From Richelia sp. UBA3308 (GTDB taxonomy: Bacteria; Cyanobacteriota; Cyanobacteriia; Cyanobacteriales; Nostocaceae), in the NCBI GenBank assembly GCA_002361335.1, contig DESS01000266.1, positions 1-20,987 on the forward strand: a stretch of 20,987 nucleotides of DNA, written 5' to 3'. Numbering within the stretch: the first letter of the stretch is position 1; the number at the start of each line of letters is the position of its first letter. Positions 14,491-20,987 of this stretch are shown here, in pieces. A program made the position numbers and the translations under genes. Below the pieces are notes generated by a model that was not told the DNA's origin, did no database searches, and was given only the letters and a program-made list of their open reading frames with translations.

Positions 14491-15660
14491 ATGAAAGCAG
14501 TAAAAAATTTATCATTAGCTTTAGCGAGTGCGGGATTTATGGTTTTGGCAGCTACTGCCGAAGCGAAAGCAATAAACCTAACATACGATAAGTCGATTGG
14601 CGAGCCGGGATTCGCTCCAGGACAGCTTTTTGTTCCCCAAGGTGTGGGAGAGCGCGATGCAGATGGAAATATCTATGTAAGTAACGGTCGCGGTTTAAAC
14701 CCTGACGGTAGTTTCAACCCCAATGTTGGTAACAGAGTTGATGTATTTAGTCCTGATGGTACCTATCTCCGGTCAATTGGTACTGGCGTTCAGGGAAAAG
14801 GAGCGGGTTTAGATGAACCAGCAGATTTGAAGTTCGATCCCATCAGCGGCAACTTATACGTAGGTGACGTTTTTAACAGCGAAATCGATGTATATAACCC
14901 CGACAGTGGAGAATTCGTCACCTCCTTTGGTTCATTTAGCGGTCAAGGGCCCGGAGATATCTTTTTTGGACCTGGAGGTATGGATTTTGACAAACAAGGA
15001 AATTTACATGTAACCGATTTTAGCGGTGACTTTGTAAATATTTACGGTAGAGATGGTGAATTAGTTAAGACCTATGGTAGCTTGGGTTCCGATCCAGGAC
15101 AGTTTGATGGACCGGCTGGTTTAGCTATATCTAATAAAACTGGCAATATTTACATTAATGACCAGTTTAATAATCGGATTCAGGTACTTGATTCGGAAAC
15201 CAACTTTCTTTATGCCTTTGGTTCTGAAGGTACCCAACCGGGACAATTCAACGAGCCAATCGGTATCGACTTGGATGAAAACGAGAATATCTATGTAGCT
15301 GATTCTCAAAACAGCCGCGTTCAGGTATTCGATAAAGAGGGTAACTTTATAACTGCATACGGCGAACCCGCTGTCAATGAATCAGGCGAAATTGTTTTTC
15401 CCCCTCAACTTGGTCAGCCTCCCTTTGGGGATCCCTTAGACCTGAGACCAGGTAGGTTTAACTGGAGTGGTGGTCTACAATATAAAGACGGTAAAGTTTA
15501 CGTAGGTGACTTTTTCCAAGGTCGCGTACAAGTGTTGAATGTAGAAGGTAATCAAGGCAAAAAGAAAGTACCCGAACCTACAACCTTATTCGGTTTAGCA
15601 ATATTTGCTCTTGGTGCTGCTGCTACTAAGTTAAGAAAGAATAAGCAAAAATCAGCTTAA
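14491..15660 (+). CDS. scyF: ScyF, exported NHL-repeat beta-propeller protein with PEP-CTERM anchor
   Basis: This 389-residue protein is the sixth gene of the scy run. A signal peptide (KAVKNLSLALASAGFMVLA, cleavage after AEAKA near residue 27) is followed by about six NHL repeats. Each has the pattern GQF..P.G......GNIYV.D..N.RIQV(F/L)....., for example in GDVFNSEIDVYNPDSGEFV, NDQFNNRIQVLDSETNFLY and ADSQNSRVQVFDKEGNFIT. Six repeats predict a six-bladed propeller. The C-terminus VPEPTTLFGLAIFALGAAATKLRKNKQ is a standard PEP-CTERM signal: PEP motif, hydrophobic helix, basic end. It should be periplasmic or envelope-anchored and is proposed to take part in late scytonemin assembly; its activity is not established. 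It starts at ATG 14491 with AGGGA about eight bases upstream, 300 bases after scyE, and may have its own regulated promoter. Confidence 0.92.
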   Translation: MKAVKNLSLALASAGFMVLAATAEAKAINLTYDKSIGEPGFAPGQLFVPQGVGERDADGNIYVSNGRGLNPDGSFNPNVGNRVDVFSPDGTYLRSIGTGVQGKGAGLDEPADLKFDPISGNLYVGDVFNSEIDVYNPDSGEFVTSFGSFSGQGPGDIFFGPGGMDFDKQGNLHVTDFSGDFVNIYGRDGELVKTYGSLGSDPGQFDGPAGLAISNKTGNIYINDQFNNRIQVLDSETNFLYAFGSEGTQPGQFNEPIGIDLDENENIYVADSQNSRVQVFDKEGNFITAYGEPAVNESGEIVFPPQLGQPPFGDPLDLRPGRFNWSGGLQYKDGKVYVGDFFQGRVQVLNVEGNQGKKKVPEPTTLFGLAIFALGAAATKLRKNKQKSA

Positions 15661-15682
15661 TTTAATATTTCCTGTCATCCCG

Positions 15683-15727
15683 TTCCCAGCAACAAAGCTG
15701 GGAAACCCCAAACAAAAGCTCTTTTTT
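15683..15727 (+). terminator. Probable rho-independent terminator after scyF
   Basis: TTCCCAGC (15683-15690) and GCTGGGAA (15697-15704) form a perfect 8-bp stem with a six-base loop, 22 bases after the scyF stop. A run of six T follows at 15722-15727, after a 17-base gap, which is longer than usual. CCGTTCCCAGC...GCTGGGAA is also a common dispersed palindrome in filamentous cyanobacteria, so it may serve both roles. Confidence 0.55.
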
Positions 15728-15915
15728 ACTAAATTTTCATCATTTTTATCGAAATAGCGTAAAAACATTTACGTACTTTTTACAAGTCTTTTTGCTATCT
15801 TAATAAAATACTTCCTCCCACAACGATAAAATTCTAGAGAAACAGACTAAGCTAACAAATTATACTGATAAGAAAACAGTATAAATACGGACACAAAAGT
15901 TTAAGTGTTGGAGTA

Positions 15916-16002
15916 GCAAAGTTGTGTGATTCGTCTCTTTTTGAGGCGGTGGCTTCGCTAATCGCACAAAGGGCGGTGGTAAAGGTCAATCGCCTGCTTT
16001 GT
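15916..16002 (+). ncRNA. Possible structured RNA element (cloverleaf-like) upstream of eboA
   Basis: Complementary segments nest into a compact multi-branched fold. A closing helix pairs GCAAAG (15916-15921) with CTTTGT (15997-16002). A 10-bp helix pairs TTGTGTGATT (15922-15931) with AATCGCACAA (15960-15969), one G-U included. Inside it are hairpin CGTCTC-ttttt-GAGGCG (15932-15948) and a small GGC-ttc-GCT hairpin (15951-15959). A last hairpin pairs GGCG (15972-15975) with CGCC (15991-15994). An alternative pairing of 15967-15975 with 15991-16001 would break the 10-bp helix. It is not a tRNA. It could be a cis-regulatory leader of the ebo genes, a small RNA, or a dispersed palindromic repeat. 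Confidence 0.35.
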
Positions 16003-16294
16003 TGTGTTATCTTAAATCAGACAAAAAGCTTAGCGCGAATAGAGAGTGAGGAACATTCCCTAATTTATGTAGTGCTTTCATGTAAAGCAGGGCATATCTA
16101 AACCTGGGTGTTAAATTTTCCAGCGCTTGAAGTAGATATTACTGCTAGCGGTTTAACGCGCTTTGGTGAATGACTGTAAGGATTAGTTCGCTTTCTTGTT
16201 TGAACAAATTTCCTTTAAGTTAGCTGAATTAGAGGAAAGCTCTCAAGTGAGGTAAGGACCAAAAACGGGTACTAATGTGGAGATTATATCAAAA

Positions 16295-17221
16295 ATGTCT
16301 CTTACTAATAAGTATATAGAAACACAAAATTTTAGTGGTGTAAGTTTACTTTATCGCTGGATATCCCGAGAAGTCAATACTGAAGCTATTAATTGGTTGA
16401 ACGAAAAACGGCAGCAAATAAGCAACGGTGGGGCAACGCGGATATTTTTTACTGCTTTTAGTGGGGTGCCTCGTTACACAGGAAAAAGCGAGATACAGCC
16501 AACCCTAGAAGAGTTAGAATCAGCGTCAAATGCTTTCAATAATTGGCTTCCTGTTAATTGGACAGTAGACCAAGCCGCAAGGACTTTGCTGGTATTAAGT
16601 TTACCATCAGACGATGTAGAAAAATATTTGCTTACATTAGATCAAGTATTTGCGGCTGCGGATGTAGGAGAATTAGTAGCGCTATATCAAGCATTACCAC
16701 TACTTCCTTATCCAGAAAAACTTTGCGATCGCGCAGCTGAGGGTATACGTAGCAACATTCTGTCAGTATTCAATGCAGTTGCTTTATACAATCCCTATCC
16801 GGCAAAGTATTTAGACAATCTTGCTTGGAATCAAATGGTTTTAAAAGCTTTGTTTGTCGGTAGTCCCTTGCATTTAATTCAAGGACTTGACGAAAGAGCA
16901 AACCCAGAGCTAGCAAGGATGCTAGCTGATTATGCCCACGAACGTTGGTCAGCGGGGCGCAAGGTATCTCCCCAATTGTGGCGATGCGTAGGAAGATTTG
17001 CCAATAGCGAAATGTTGGCAGACTTAGAGTACGTTTTAAAACAATCTCACCCTGAAACTAATTCCAACGGAAAAGGACAACAGAAATTACTTGAGGGAAA
17101 AGCAGCAGCTTTAGCTTGTGCTCAATGTCCCTTACCCCAAGCCAAAGATATTCTGACTAAATATCCGGATTTACAGGCCGATATTCAAGCAGGAAAACTT
17201 ACTTGGGAAAATATTAGATGA
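16295..17221 (+). CDS. eboA: EboA, metabolite-traffic protein
   Basis: This soluble, mostly helical protein of 308 residues is assigned to the EboA family from its overall sequence character and from being followed directly by eboB and eboC. No catalytic motif or known fold is obvious. Ebo proteins are needed in Nostoc for moving the scytonemin monomer to the periplasm, and ebo clusters occur with other secondary-metabolite loci and, by horizontal transfer, in eustigmatophyte plastids; the biochemical role of EboA is unknown. The preferred start is ATG 16295 with GGAG 12 bases upstream. A GTG at 16277 would add six residues (MEIISK) but its nearest purine-rich site is 18 bases away. The N-terminal part has the segment LYRWISREVNTEAINWLNEK, and the C-terminus PDLQADIQAGKLTWENIR is a plausible closed end. 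A G-rich repeat array begins ten bases after the stop. Confidence 0.85.
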   Translation: MSLTNKYIETQNFSGVSLLYRWISREVNTEAINWLNEKRQQISNGGATRIFFTAFSGVPRYTGKSEIQPTLEELESASNAFNNWLPVNWTVDQAARTLLVLSLPSDDVEKYLLTLDQVFAAADVGELVALYQALPLLPYPEKLCDRAAEGIRSNILSVFNAVALYNPYPAKYLDNLAWNQMVLKALFVGSPLHLIQGLDERANPELARMLADYAHERWSAGRKVSPQLWRCVGRFANSEMLADLEYVLKQSHPETNSNGKGQQKLLEGKAAALACAQCPLPQAKDILTKYPDLQADIQAGKLTWENIR

Positions 17222-17230
17222 GAGAGGGAA

Positions 17231-17279
17231 TGGGGCATGGGGCATGGGGCATGGGGCATAGGGCATGGGGCATGGGGAA
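17231..17279 (+). repeat. STRR TGGGGCA x7 with G-quadruplex potential between eboA and eboB
   Basis: Seven tandem heptamers follow, five of them exact TGGGGCA, one TAGGGCA and a last TGGGGAA. The coding strand therefore carries GGGG tracts separated by CAT loops, a classical G-quadruplex pattern, beginning ten bases after the eboA stop. It would be present in the mRNA if eboA and eboB are co-transcribed. Confidence 0.85.
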
Positions 17280-17370
17280 TGGGTAGAAAATAATTCGTAA
17301 TTTCTCATTGCTAGTCTTTAGCTTTTTAATTAATAATCCTTATTCCTCAGAGCACAATCCTAATTAGGGA

Positions 17371-17460
17371 TTTTGAATCTAAAATCCAAAATTTTACCCC
17401 TTATTCCTAACTTCTAAGTTCACTGTTTAATTCAAAGTCAAAAATCTAAAATTCTAAAAC
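17371..17460 (+). repeat. Degenerate AAAATCT/AATTCTA repeats before eboB
   Basis: GAATCTA, AAATCC, AAAATCTA and AATTCTA units recur irregularly up to three bases before the eboB start. This is decayed STRR sequence. No ribosome-binding site is visible in it. Confidence 0.5.
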
Positions 17461-17463
17461 GTT

Positions 17464-18372
17464 ATGTACATCGATCCACATATTCACATGAGTTCGCGCA
17501 CTACCGATGATTACGAAAAAATGCGTAAGTCGGGAATTGTTGCGGTGATTGAACCTGCTTTTTGGATGGGACAACCCCGGACTAATGTTGGTTCTTTCCA
17601 AGATTACTATAGCAGTTTGGTGGGCTGGGAACGCTTTCGAGCATCGCAGTTCGGAATCAAACATTATTGTACTATCGGTTTAAACTCCAAAGAAGCTAAT
17701 AACGAACCTTTGGCCGAACAGGTAATGGAATTACTACCTTTATACGCTTGTAAAGAAGGTGTAGTTGCGATTGGTGAGATTGGTTACGACGATATGACAC
17801 CGGCAGAAGATAAATATTTTCGCTTACAATTAGAATTCGCGAAAGAATTAAATATGCTGGTGATGATTCATACGCCACACCGGGATAAAAAAGCCGGTAC
17901 AAGTCGCAGTATGGATGTGTGTATAGAGCATGGTTTAGAGCCATCACAAGTGATTGTAGACCACAACAATGAAGAAACCGTAAAAGAGGTATTAGATCGG
18001 GGTTTCTGGGCGGCATTTACAATTTACCCTAATACTAAAATGGGTAACGCCCGCATGGTAGAAGTTGTACGTCAATACGGTTGCGAACGAATCATCGTAG
18101 ACAGCAGCGCCGACTGGGGAGTAAGCGATCCCTTAGCAGTGCCCAAAACTGCTCAACTAATGGTAGAGAGAGGAATTCCAGAAGCTCACATGCGAGCTAC
18201 CTGTTATGAAAACGCCCTGGCAGCATACAGCCAAAGCGGTCAAATGCAGGAATCAGACTGGTTAAATCCATCACCAATCGACCAACGACAATTATTTAGC
18301 GGTAACTCCGTACTGCGCGGACAAAAACCAGTAATTGAAGAATCTGATTCTGAATACGCCTTGATTGAATAA
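17464..18372 (+). CDS. eboB: EboB, TatD-family metal-dependent hydrolase
   Basis: This 302-residue amidohydrolase-superfamily (TIM-barrel) protein is close to TatD DNases but belongs to the ebo cluster. Expected metal ligands are all present: H6 and H8 (DPHIHMS), E105 (AIGEIGYDD), H136 (VMIHTPH), H167 (VIVDHNNE) and the catalytic D213 (IIVDSSADWG). It is therefore probably an active hydrolase. Substrate is unknown; no signal peptide or membrane helix is visible, so it is cytoplasmic. In Nostoc the ebo genes are required for export of the scytonemin monomer to the periplasm, and how a TatD-like enzyme helps is not understood. The start ATG 17464 places DPHIHMS at the canonical N-terminal position although no Shine-Dalgarno sequence precedes it. 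It lies 242 bases after eboA and about 110 bases before eboC. Confidence 0.92.
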   Translation: MYIDPHIHMSSRTTDDYEKMRKSGIVAVIEPAFWMGQPRTNVGSFQDYYSSLVGWERFRASQFGIKHYCTIGLNSKEANNEPLAEQVMELLPLYACKEGVVAIGEIGYDDMTPAEDKYFRLQLEFAKELNMLVMIHTPHRDKKAGTSRSMDVCIEHGLEPSQVIVDHNNEETVKEVLDRGFWAAFTIYPNTKMGNARMVEVVRQYGCERIIVDSSADWGVSDPLAVPKTAQLMVERGIPEAHMRATCYENALAAYSQSGQMQESDWLNPSPIDQRQLFSGNSVLRGQKPVIEESDSEYALIE

Positions 18373-18375
18373 GAG

Positions 18376-18402
18376 TCAGGAGTGAGTAGTCAGGAGGGCG
18401 GG
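18376..18402 (+). repeat. AGTCAGGAG-type direct repeat between eboB and eboC
   Basis: Short repeats of AGTCAGGAG/GAGTAGTCAGGAG lie just after the eboB stop. The AGGAGGG in the last unit looks like a ribosome-binding site for the ATG at 18407, but it may be a by-product of the repeat. Confidence 0.5.
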
Positions 18403-18481
18403 AATTATGTGTTTAAATTTCTCCTCGATCTACCCATCTCCCCATCCCTCTATCAATAAACCTTCTATACTTCTCCAAATT

Positions 18482-19381
18482 ATGAACGTAGCAACTTTAA
18501 ACACTAACCGTCTTTGGGCCTATATACAGTTAACGCGGCCTGCTAATATTATTACTGCTTGGGCTGACGTGCTCGCAGGTGTTGCAGCTTCAGGTTTTGC
18601 GATTTTGGTTAATCCTTATCCTGTTGCATGGCTAATTCTGGCTACTACAGGTTTGTATGGTGGTGGTGTTGTATTTAATGATGTTTTTGATGCAGAATTA
18701 GATAGTAAAGAAAGGCCAGAAAGACCAATTCCTAGCGGTAGAGCATCTCGGTGGGGTGCAACTGTTTTAGGAAGCCTACTTTTGTGTATTGGTGTACTTG
18801 CAGCGGCTGAAGTTTCTTTGTCAAGTATGGCGATCGCGATTGGGATTGCATCTGGGGCTTTGCTTTATGACGCTTACGGAAAACATCACCCATTTTTCGG
18901 TCCTTTAAATATGGGGATTTGTCGCGGTGCAAATTTGCTCCTGGGTGTAAGTATTTTTTCGCCGATGTTAAGTCAAAGTTGGTATTTGGCTTTAATTCCA
19001 ATTACTTACATTGCTGCGATCACGGCTATTAGCCGAGGAGAAGTTCATGGTGGTAAACGCAGTACGGGTATTCTAGCTTTAATATTAATGGGCACGGTTA
19101 TCGCTGGACTCTTAGGATTGGGTTGGTTAAATAAATCTTACTTGCTACCAGTATTGCCATTCGTGGTTTTACTGAGTGTGCGTGTATTACTGCCTTTCAT
19201 CCAAGCTGTGGGTCAACCAACTTCCGAAAATATACGTATAGCTGTGCGTTCGGGAGTTTTATCACTTATAGTATTAAATGCGACTTTTGCCTGTAGCTTT
19301 GCGGGTTTGCCCTATGGCTTGTTAGTATTAACTTTGTTACCTATATCAGTAATGTTGGCAAGGGTGTTTGCGGTAACTTAA
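18482..19381 (+). CDS. eboC: EboC, UbiA-like prenyltransferase family membrane protein
   Basis: This polytopic membrane protein of 299 residues belongs to the UbiA superfamily, with roughly eight to nine hydrophobic helices. The first Asp-rich motif NDVFDAELD (66-74) followed by ERPERPIPSGR is intact. The second motif region, YDAYGKHHPFFGPLNMGICRG from 129, is UbiA-like but does not have the usual second DxxxD, as is seen in EboC-type relatives. UbiA enzymes transfer prenyl groups to aromatic acceptors; whether EboC does so is unknown, and ebo genes serve monomer transport. The start is uncertain. ATG 18482 puts RLWAYIQLTRP at the usual N-terminal place. An upstream in-frame ATG at 18407 has AGGAGGG about eight bases before it but adds 25 low-complexity residues encoded by repeat-like DNA. 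Confidence 0.9.
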   Translation: MNVATLNTNRLWAYIQLTRPANIITAWADVLAGVAASGFAILVNPYPVAWLILATTGLYGGGVVFNDVFDAELDSKERPERPIPSGRASRWGATVLGSLLLCIGVLAAAEVSLSSMAIAIGIASGALLYDAYGKHHPFFGPLNMGICRGANLLLGVSIFSPMLSQSWYLALIPITYIAAITAISRGEVHGGKRSTGILALILMGTVIAGLLGLGWLNKSYLLPVLPFVVLLSVRVLLPFIQAVGQPTSENIRIAVRSGVLSLIVLNATFACSFAGLPYGLLVLTLLPISVMLARVFAVT

Positions 19382-19403
19382 AATACATTAACTTTGGTAA
19401 AAA

Positions 19404-19533
19404 GGACAAGGGGATGGGGAGACAAGGGGAAGTGTGGGAGGTGTGGGAAGTGTGGGAGGTGTGGGAGCAAGCTTAATTAAACTCCCCCCTTTCCCCTCTC
19501 TACCCCCTCTCCCCTTCTTATGCCCCATGCCCT
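19404..19533 (+). repeat. G-rich/C-rich repeat block between eboC and glycosyltransferase
   Basis: The left half is G-rich: GGGG tracts at 19410, 19416 and 19426 followed by a nine-base repeat GTGTGGGAG/A x4 (19432-19467). The right half (19482-19533) is C-rich with CCCCCC, CCCC and CCCCC tracts and the reverse of the TGGGGCA heptamer. The halves are imperfectly complementary around AAGCTTAATTAA, so the transcript could form a long irregular hairpin. The left half also matches a G-quadruplex pattern with loops of 2, 6 and 6 bases. Confidence 0.7.
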
Positions 19534-19570
19534 TTCCAAAGCCTAATTAACTTATATAAAATCGATGTAA

Positions 19571-20851
19571 ATGCAGATTCTAATTTATTCCTACAATTAT
19601 CATCCTGAACCGATTGGAATTGCCCCTTTGATGACTGAACTTGCTGAAGGATTGGTGAAGCGAGGGCATCAGGTACGGGTGATTACAGGTATGCCTAATT
19701 ATCCCCAGCGGGAGATTTATGAGGAATATCGGGGTAAGTGGTATGTCACAGAACAGAGAAATGGCGTAACGATTCAACGTTGTTATTTAAGAATTAAATC
19801 TAAGCCGAATTTAATTGATAGGTTGCTATTAGAATTAAGCTTTGTATTTACAAGTTTGCCGCAAGCTCTTAATGGTTGGAGACCTGATGTTATTCTGTTA
19901 ACAGTTCCACCATTATTAGTTTCATTGCCTGCCACTTTATTAAGTTGGTTTTATAACTGTCCGGTAGTGTTAAATGTACAAGATATTTTACCAGAAGCTG
20001 CAATCAAAACTGGATTATTAAAAAATAAATTTATGATTCGGGCTTTGGAAGTTTTAGAGAAATTTGCTTATGGAAAATCTCATACAATTAGCGTGATTGC
20101 TGATGGATTTGTCAAGAATTTAATTAATAAAAAAGTTCCCATTCATAAGATTGCTTGCATTCCTAATTGGGTAGATACTAATTTTATTCGTCCTTTGCCA
20201 CAAAAAGCGAAAAATTGGAAGGCATTTCACAAACTTAATGATAAATTTGTGGTGCTTTATTCCGGTAATATTGCTCTGACTCAAGGTTTAGAAACGGTAA
20301 TCGAAGCTGCTGCATCATTACGACATATTCCTGAAATTGCTTTTGCGATCGCTGGTGAATCGAAAGCTTTGAAAAGGTTGCAAAAATATTGTTTAGCTTG
20401 TGGTGCGGATAATGTTTTACTGTTACCTTTACAACCGCGAGAAAAATTACCCCATATGCTAGCGGCTGCGGATGTGGGTTTGGTTGTGCAAAAGCGGAAT
20501 GTTATTTCGTTTAATATGCCTTCCAAAATACCGCTTTTATTAGCTAGTGGTAGTCCAATTGTAGCTTCTGTTCCGGCTTCGGGTACTGCAGCACGTGCAG
20601 TTAGACAGAGTGGTGGGGGTGTAGTTATTGCGCCGGAATCACCTGAAGATTTAGCTGCTGCAATTATGAATTTGTATAGCAATCCTGATTTAACAGCCAA
20701 GCTGGGTGAGAAGGCGAGAAAGTTTGCGATGGAACGTTATTCTTTTGAACAAGCATTAATGGCTTATGAAGCTGTTTTCTATCAAGCAGTTTTTCAGAAG
20801 GTACCTCGTTTGTTACCAGCAATCCAAAAGAAGTTAGAAGTTAGAAGTTAA
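19571..20851 (+). CDS. WcaI-like GT4-family glycosyltransferase
   Basis: This 426-residue retaining glycosyltransferase has a GT-B fold and resembles the colanic-acid enzyme WcaI. The N-terminal acceptor domain begins ILIYSYNYHPEPIGIAPLM, followed by RGHQVRVITGMPNYP. A short hydrophobic segment (about 86-129) suggests membrane association. The C-terminal donor domain has IPNWVD (197-202), YSGNIALTQGLE (230-241), AGES, and the nucleotide-sugar region FNMPSKIPLLLASG (314-327). It acts in the cytoplasm at the inner membrane, probably on a lipid-linked exopolysaccharide precursor; sugar and acceptor are unknown. Its place after the scy and ebo genes suits the sheath polysaccharide that holds scytonemin, and a glycosyltransferase gene (NpR1270, from memory) also lies at the Nostoc punctiforme scy locus. 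The last codons (LEVRS) are read through a heptamer repeat. No ribosome site precedes ATG 19571. Confidence 0.9.
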   Translation: MQILIYSYNYHPEPIGIAPLMTELAEGLVKRGHQVRVITGMPNYPQREIYEEYRGKWYVTEQRNGVTIQRCYLRIKSKPNLIDRLLLELSFVFTSLPQALNGWRPDVILLTVPPLLVSLPATLLSWFYNCPVVLNVQDILPEAAIKTGLLKNKFMIRALEVLEKFAYGKSHTISVIADGFVKNLINKKVPIHKIACIPNWVDTNFIRPLPQKAKNWKAFHKLNDKFVVLYSGNIALTQGLETVIEAAASLRHIPEIAFAIAGESKALKRLQKYCLACGADNVLLLPLQPREKLPHMLAAADVGLVVQKRNVISFNMPSKIPLLLASGSPIVASVPASGTAARAVRQSGGGVVIAPESPEDLAAAIMNLYSNPDLTAKLGEKARKFAMERYSFEQALMAYEAVFYQAVFQKVPRLLPAIQKKLEVRS

Positions 20852-20882
20852 ACAATTTTCGATTTTCGATTTTAGATTTTAG
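20831..20882 (+). repeat. Two heptamer STRRs at and beyond the glycosyltransferase stop
   Basis: AAGTTAG twice then AAGTTAA (20831-20851) overlap the last codons and stop of the glycosyltransferase gene. ATTTTCG twice and ATTTTAG twice follow at 20855-20882. The repeat thus supplies the end of the protein. Confidence 0.75.
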
Positions 20883-20957
20883 ATGGAAAATATAAACAGG
20901 TGTTAAGAGAAACACAGTTGTAGTGCTGCTACGTCTGTAAAGGGCTTAATAAGAACG

Positions 20958-20987
20958 GAGGAGTAAGGAGTAAGGAGTAACGAGTAA
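20958..20987 (+). repeat. GGAGTAA heptamer STRR at the window edge
   Basis: Units GGAGTAA x3 then CGAGTAA run to the last base, and the array may continue beyond the window. It is related to the inverse strand of the 2840-2874 repeat. Confidence 0.75.

Larger units (their letters stand above)
15661..16294. other. 634-base intergenic region between scyF and eboA
   Basis: No coding frame is supported. From left to right the region holds the terminator-like hairpin (15683-15727), a small inverted repeat ATACTG...CAGTAT at about 15862-15882, and the highly foldable element at 15916-16002. The remainder up to the eboA start shows no clear motif. The ebo promoter is expected here, but -35 and -10 boxes could not be assigned with confidence. 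Confidence 0.65.

Noticed and set aside
14288..14494. Possible small gene between scyE and scyF
   Set aside because: The frame covers the inverted repeats and the 18-bp palindrome and overlaps the scyF start; it has low coding character.
15916..16002. A tRNA gene
   Set aside because: The fold is branched, but there is no T-loop GTTCRA motif, no anticodon arm of the right size and no acceptor stem of seven pairs.
17231..17279. CRISPR array
   Set aside because: The units are seven bases with no spacers, and no cas gene is present; this is an STRR.
18407..18481. 25-residue N-terminal extension of EboC
   Set aside because: Despite an AGGAGGG site, the extra residues come from repeat-like pyrimidine-rich DNA, and the UbiA-type N-terminus begins after ATG 18482; kept only as an alternative.
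20281..20700. 139-residue open frame on the minus strand
   Set aside because: It is entirely antisense within the well-supported glycosyltransferase gene and shows no recognisable domain.
423..20851. Insertion sequence or transposon disrupting the locus
   Set aside because: No transposase fragment, target duplication or long terminal inverted repeat was found; only short palindromic and heptamer repeats occur.

Overview
The window comes from a filamentous, probably heterocyst-forming (Nostocales-type) cyanobacterium. The base composition is AT-rich. Seven HIP1 octamers (GCGATCGC) lie inside genes, at 2508, 3381, 7966, 8962, 16725, 18830 and 20345. Most gene junctions carry heptanucleotide tandem repeats (STRRs) of the kind common in heterocystous cyanobacteria. 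The protein content is diagnostic: this is a scytonemin (UV-A sunscreen pigment) locus. The genus cannot be fixed from the sequence alone.

Layout. (1) 1-422: repeat-rich leader with no convincing gene. (2) 423-2705 (+): membrane CHASE2-Ser/Thr protein kinase. (3) 2915-5870 (-): a two-component pair, a soluble triple-PAS histidine kinase followed by a REC-AraC response regulator, convergent with the kinase gene and divergent from the pigment genes. (4) 5871-7263: a 1.4-kb gene-free divergent region with repeated motifs, including a 21-bp-period direct repeat that could be an AraC-type operator. (5) 7264-15660 (+): scyA, scyB, scyC, scyD, scyE and scyF in order. (6) 15661-16294: a terminator-like hairpin and a compact, highly foldable stretch. 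(7) 16295-19381 (+): eboA, eboB and eboC, part of the metabolite-traffic (ebo) cluster. (8) 19571-20851 (+): a WcaI-like glycosyltransferase. (9) The right end is repeat-rich; eboD, eboE and eboF are not in the window.

How the genes work together. In the established model, ScyB oxidatively deaminates tryptophan to indole-3-pyruvate. ScyA couples this ThDP-dependently with p-hydroxyphenylpyruvate. ScyC cyclises the product to the tricyclic monomer precursor. Ebo proteins are needed to bring the monomer to the periplasm, where exported proteins (ScyE and ScyF here carry signal peptides) are thought to finish and dimerise the pigment, which accumulates in the polysaccharide sheath. The glycosyltransferase fits sheath synthesis. 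The divergent histidine kinase/regulator pair is the probable UV- or stress-responsive switch.

The locus as a whole belongs to a described system. The less expected points are sequence details: a candidate AraC-type direct-repeat operator, an 18-bp perfect palindrome before scyF, a cloverleaf-like element before eboA, different STRRs (two with G-quadruplex potential) at most junctions, a clear internal duplication in ScyC, and a ScyD that lacks the export and anchoring signals of its paralogue ScyE.
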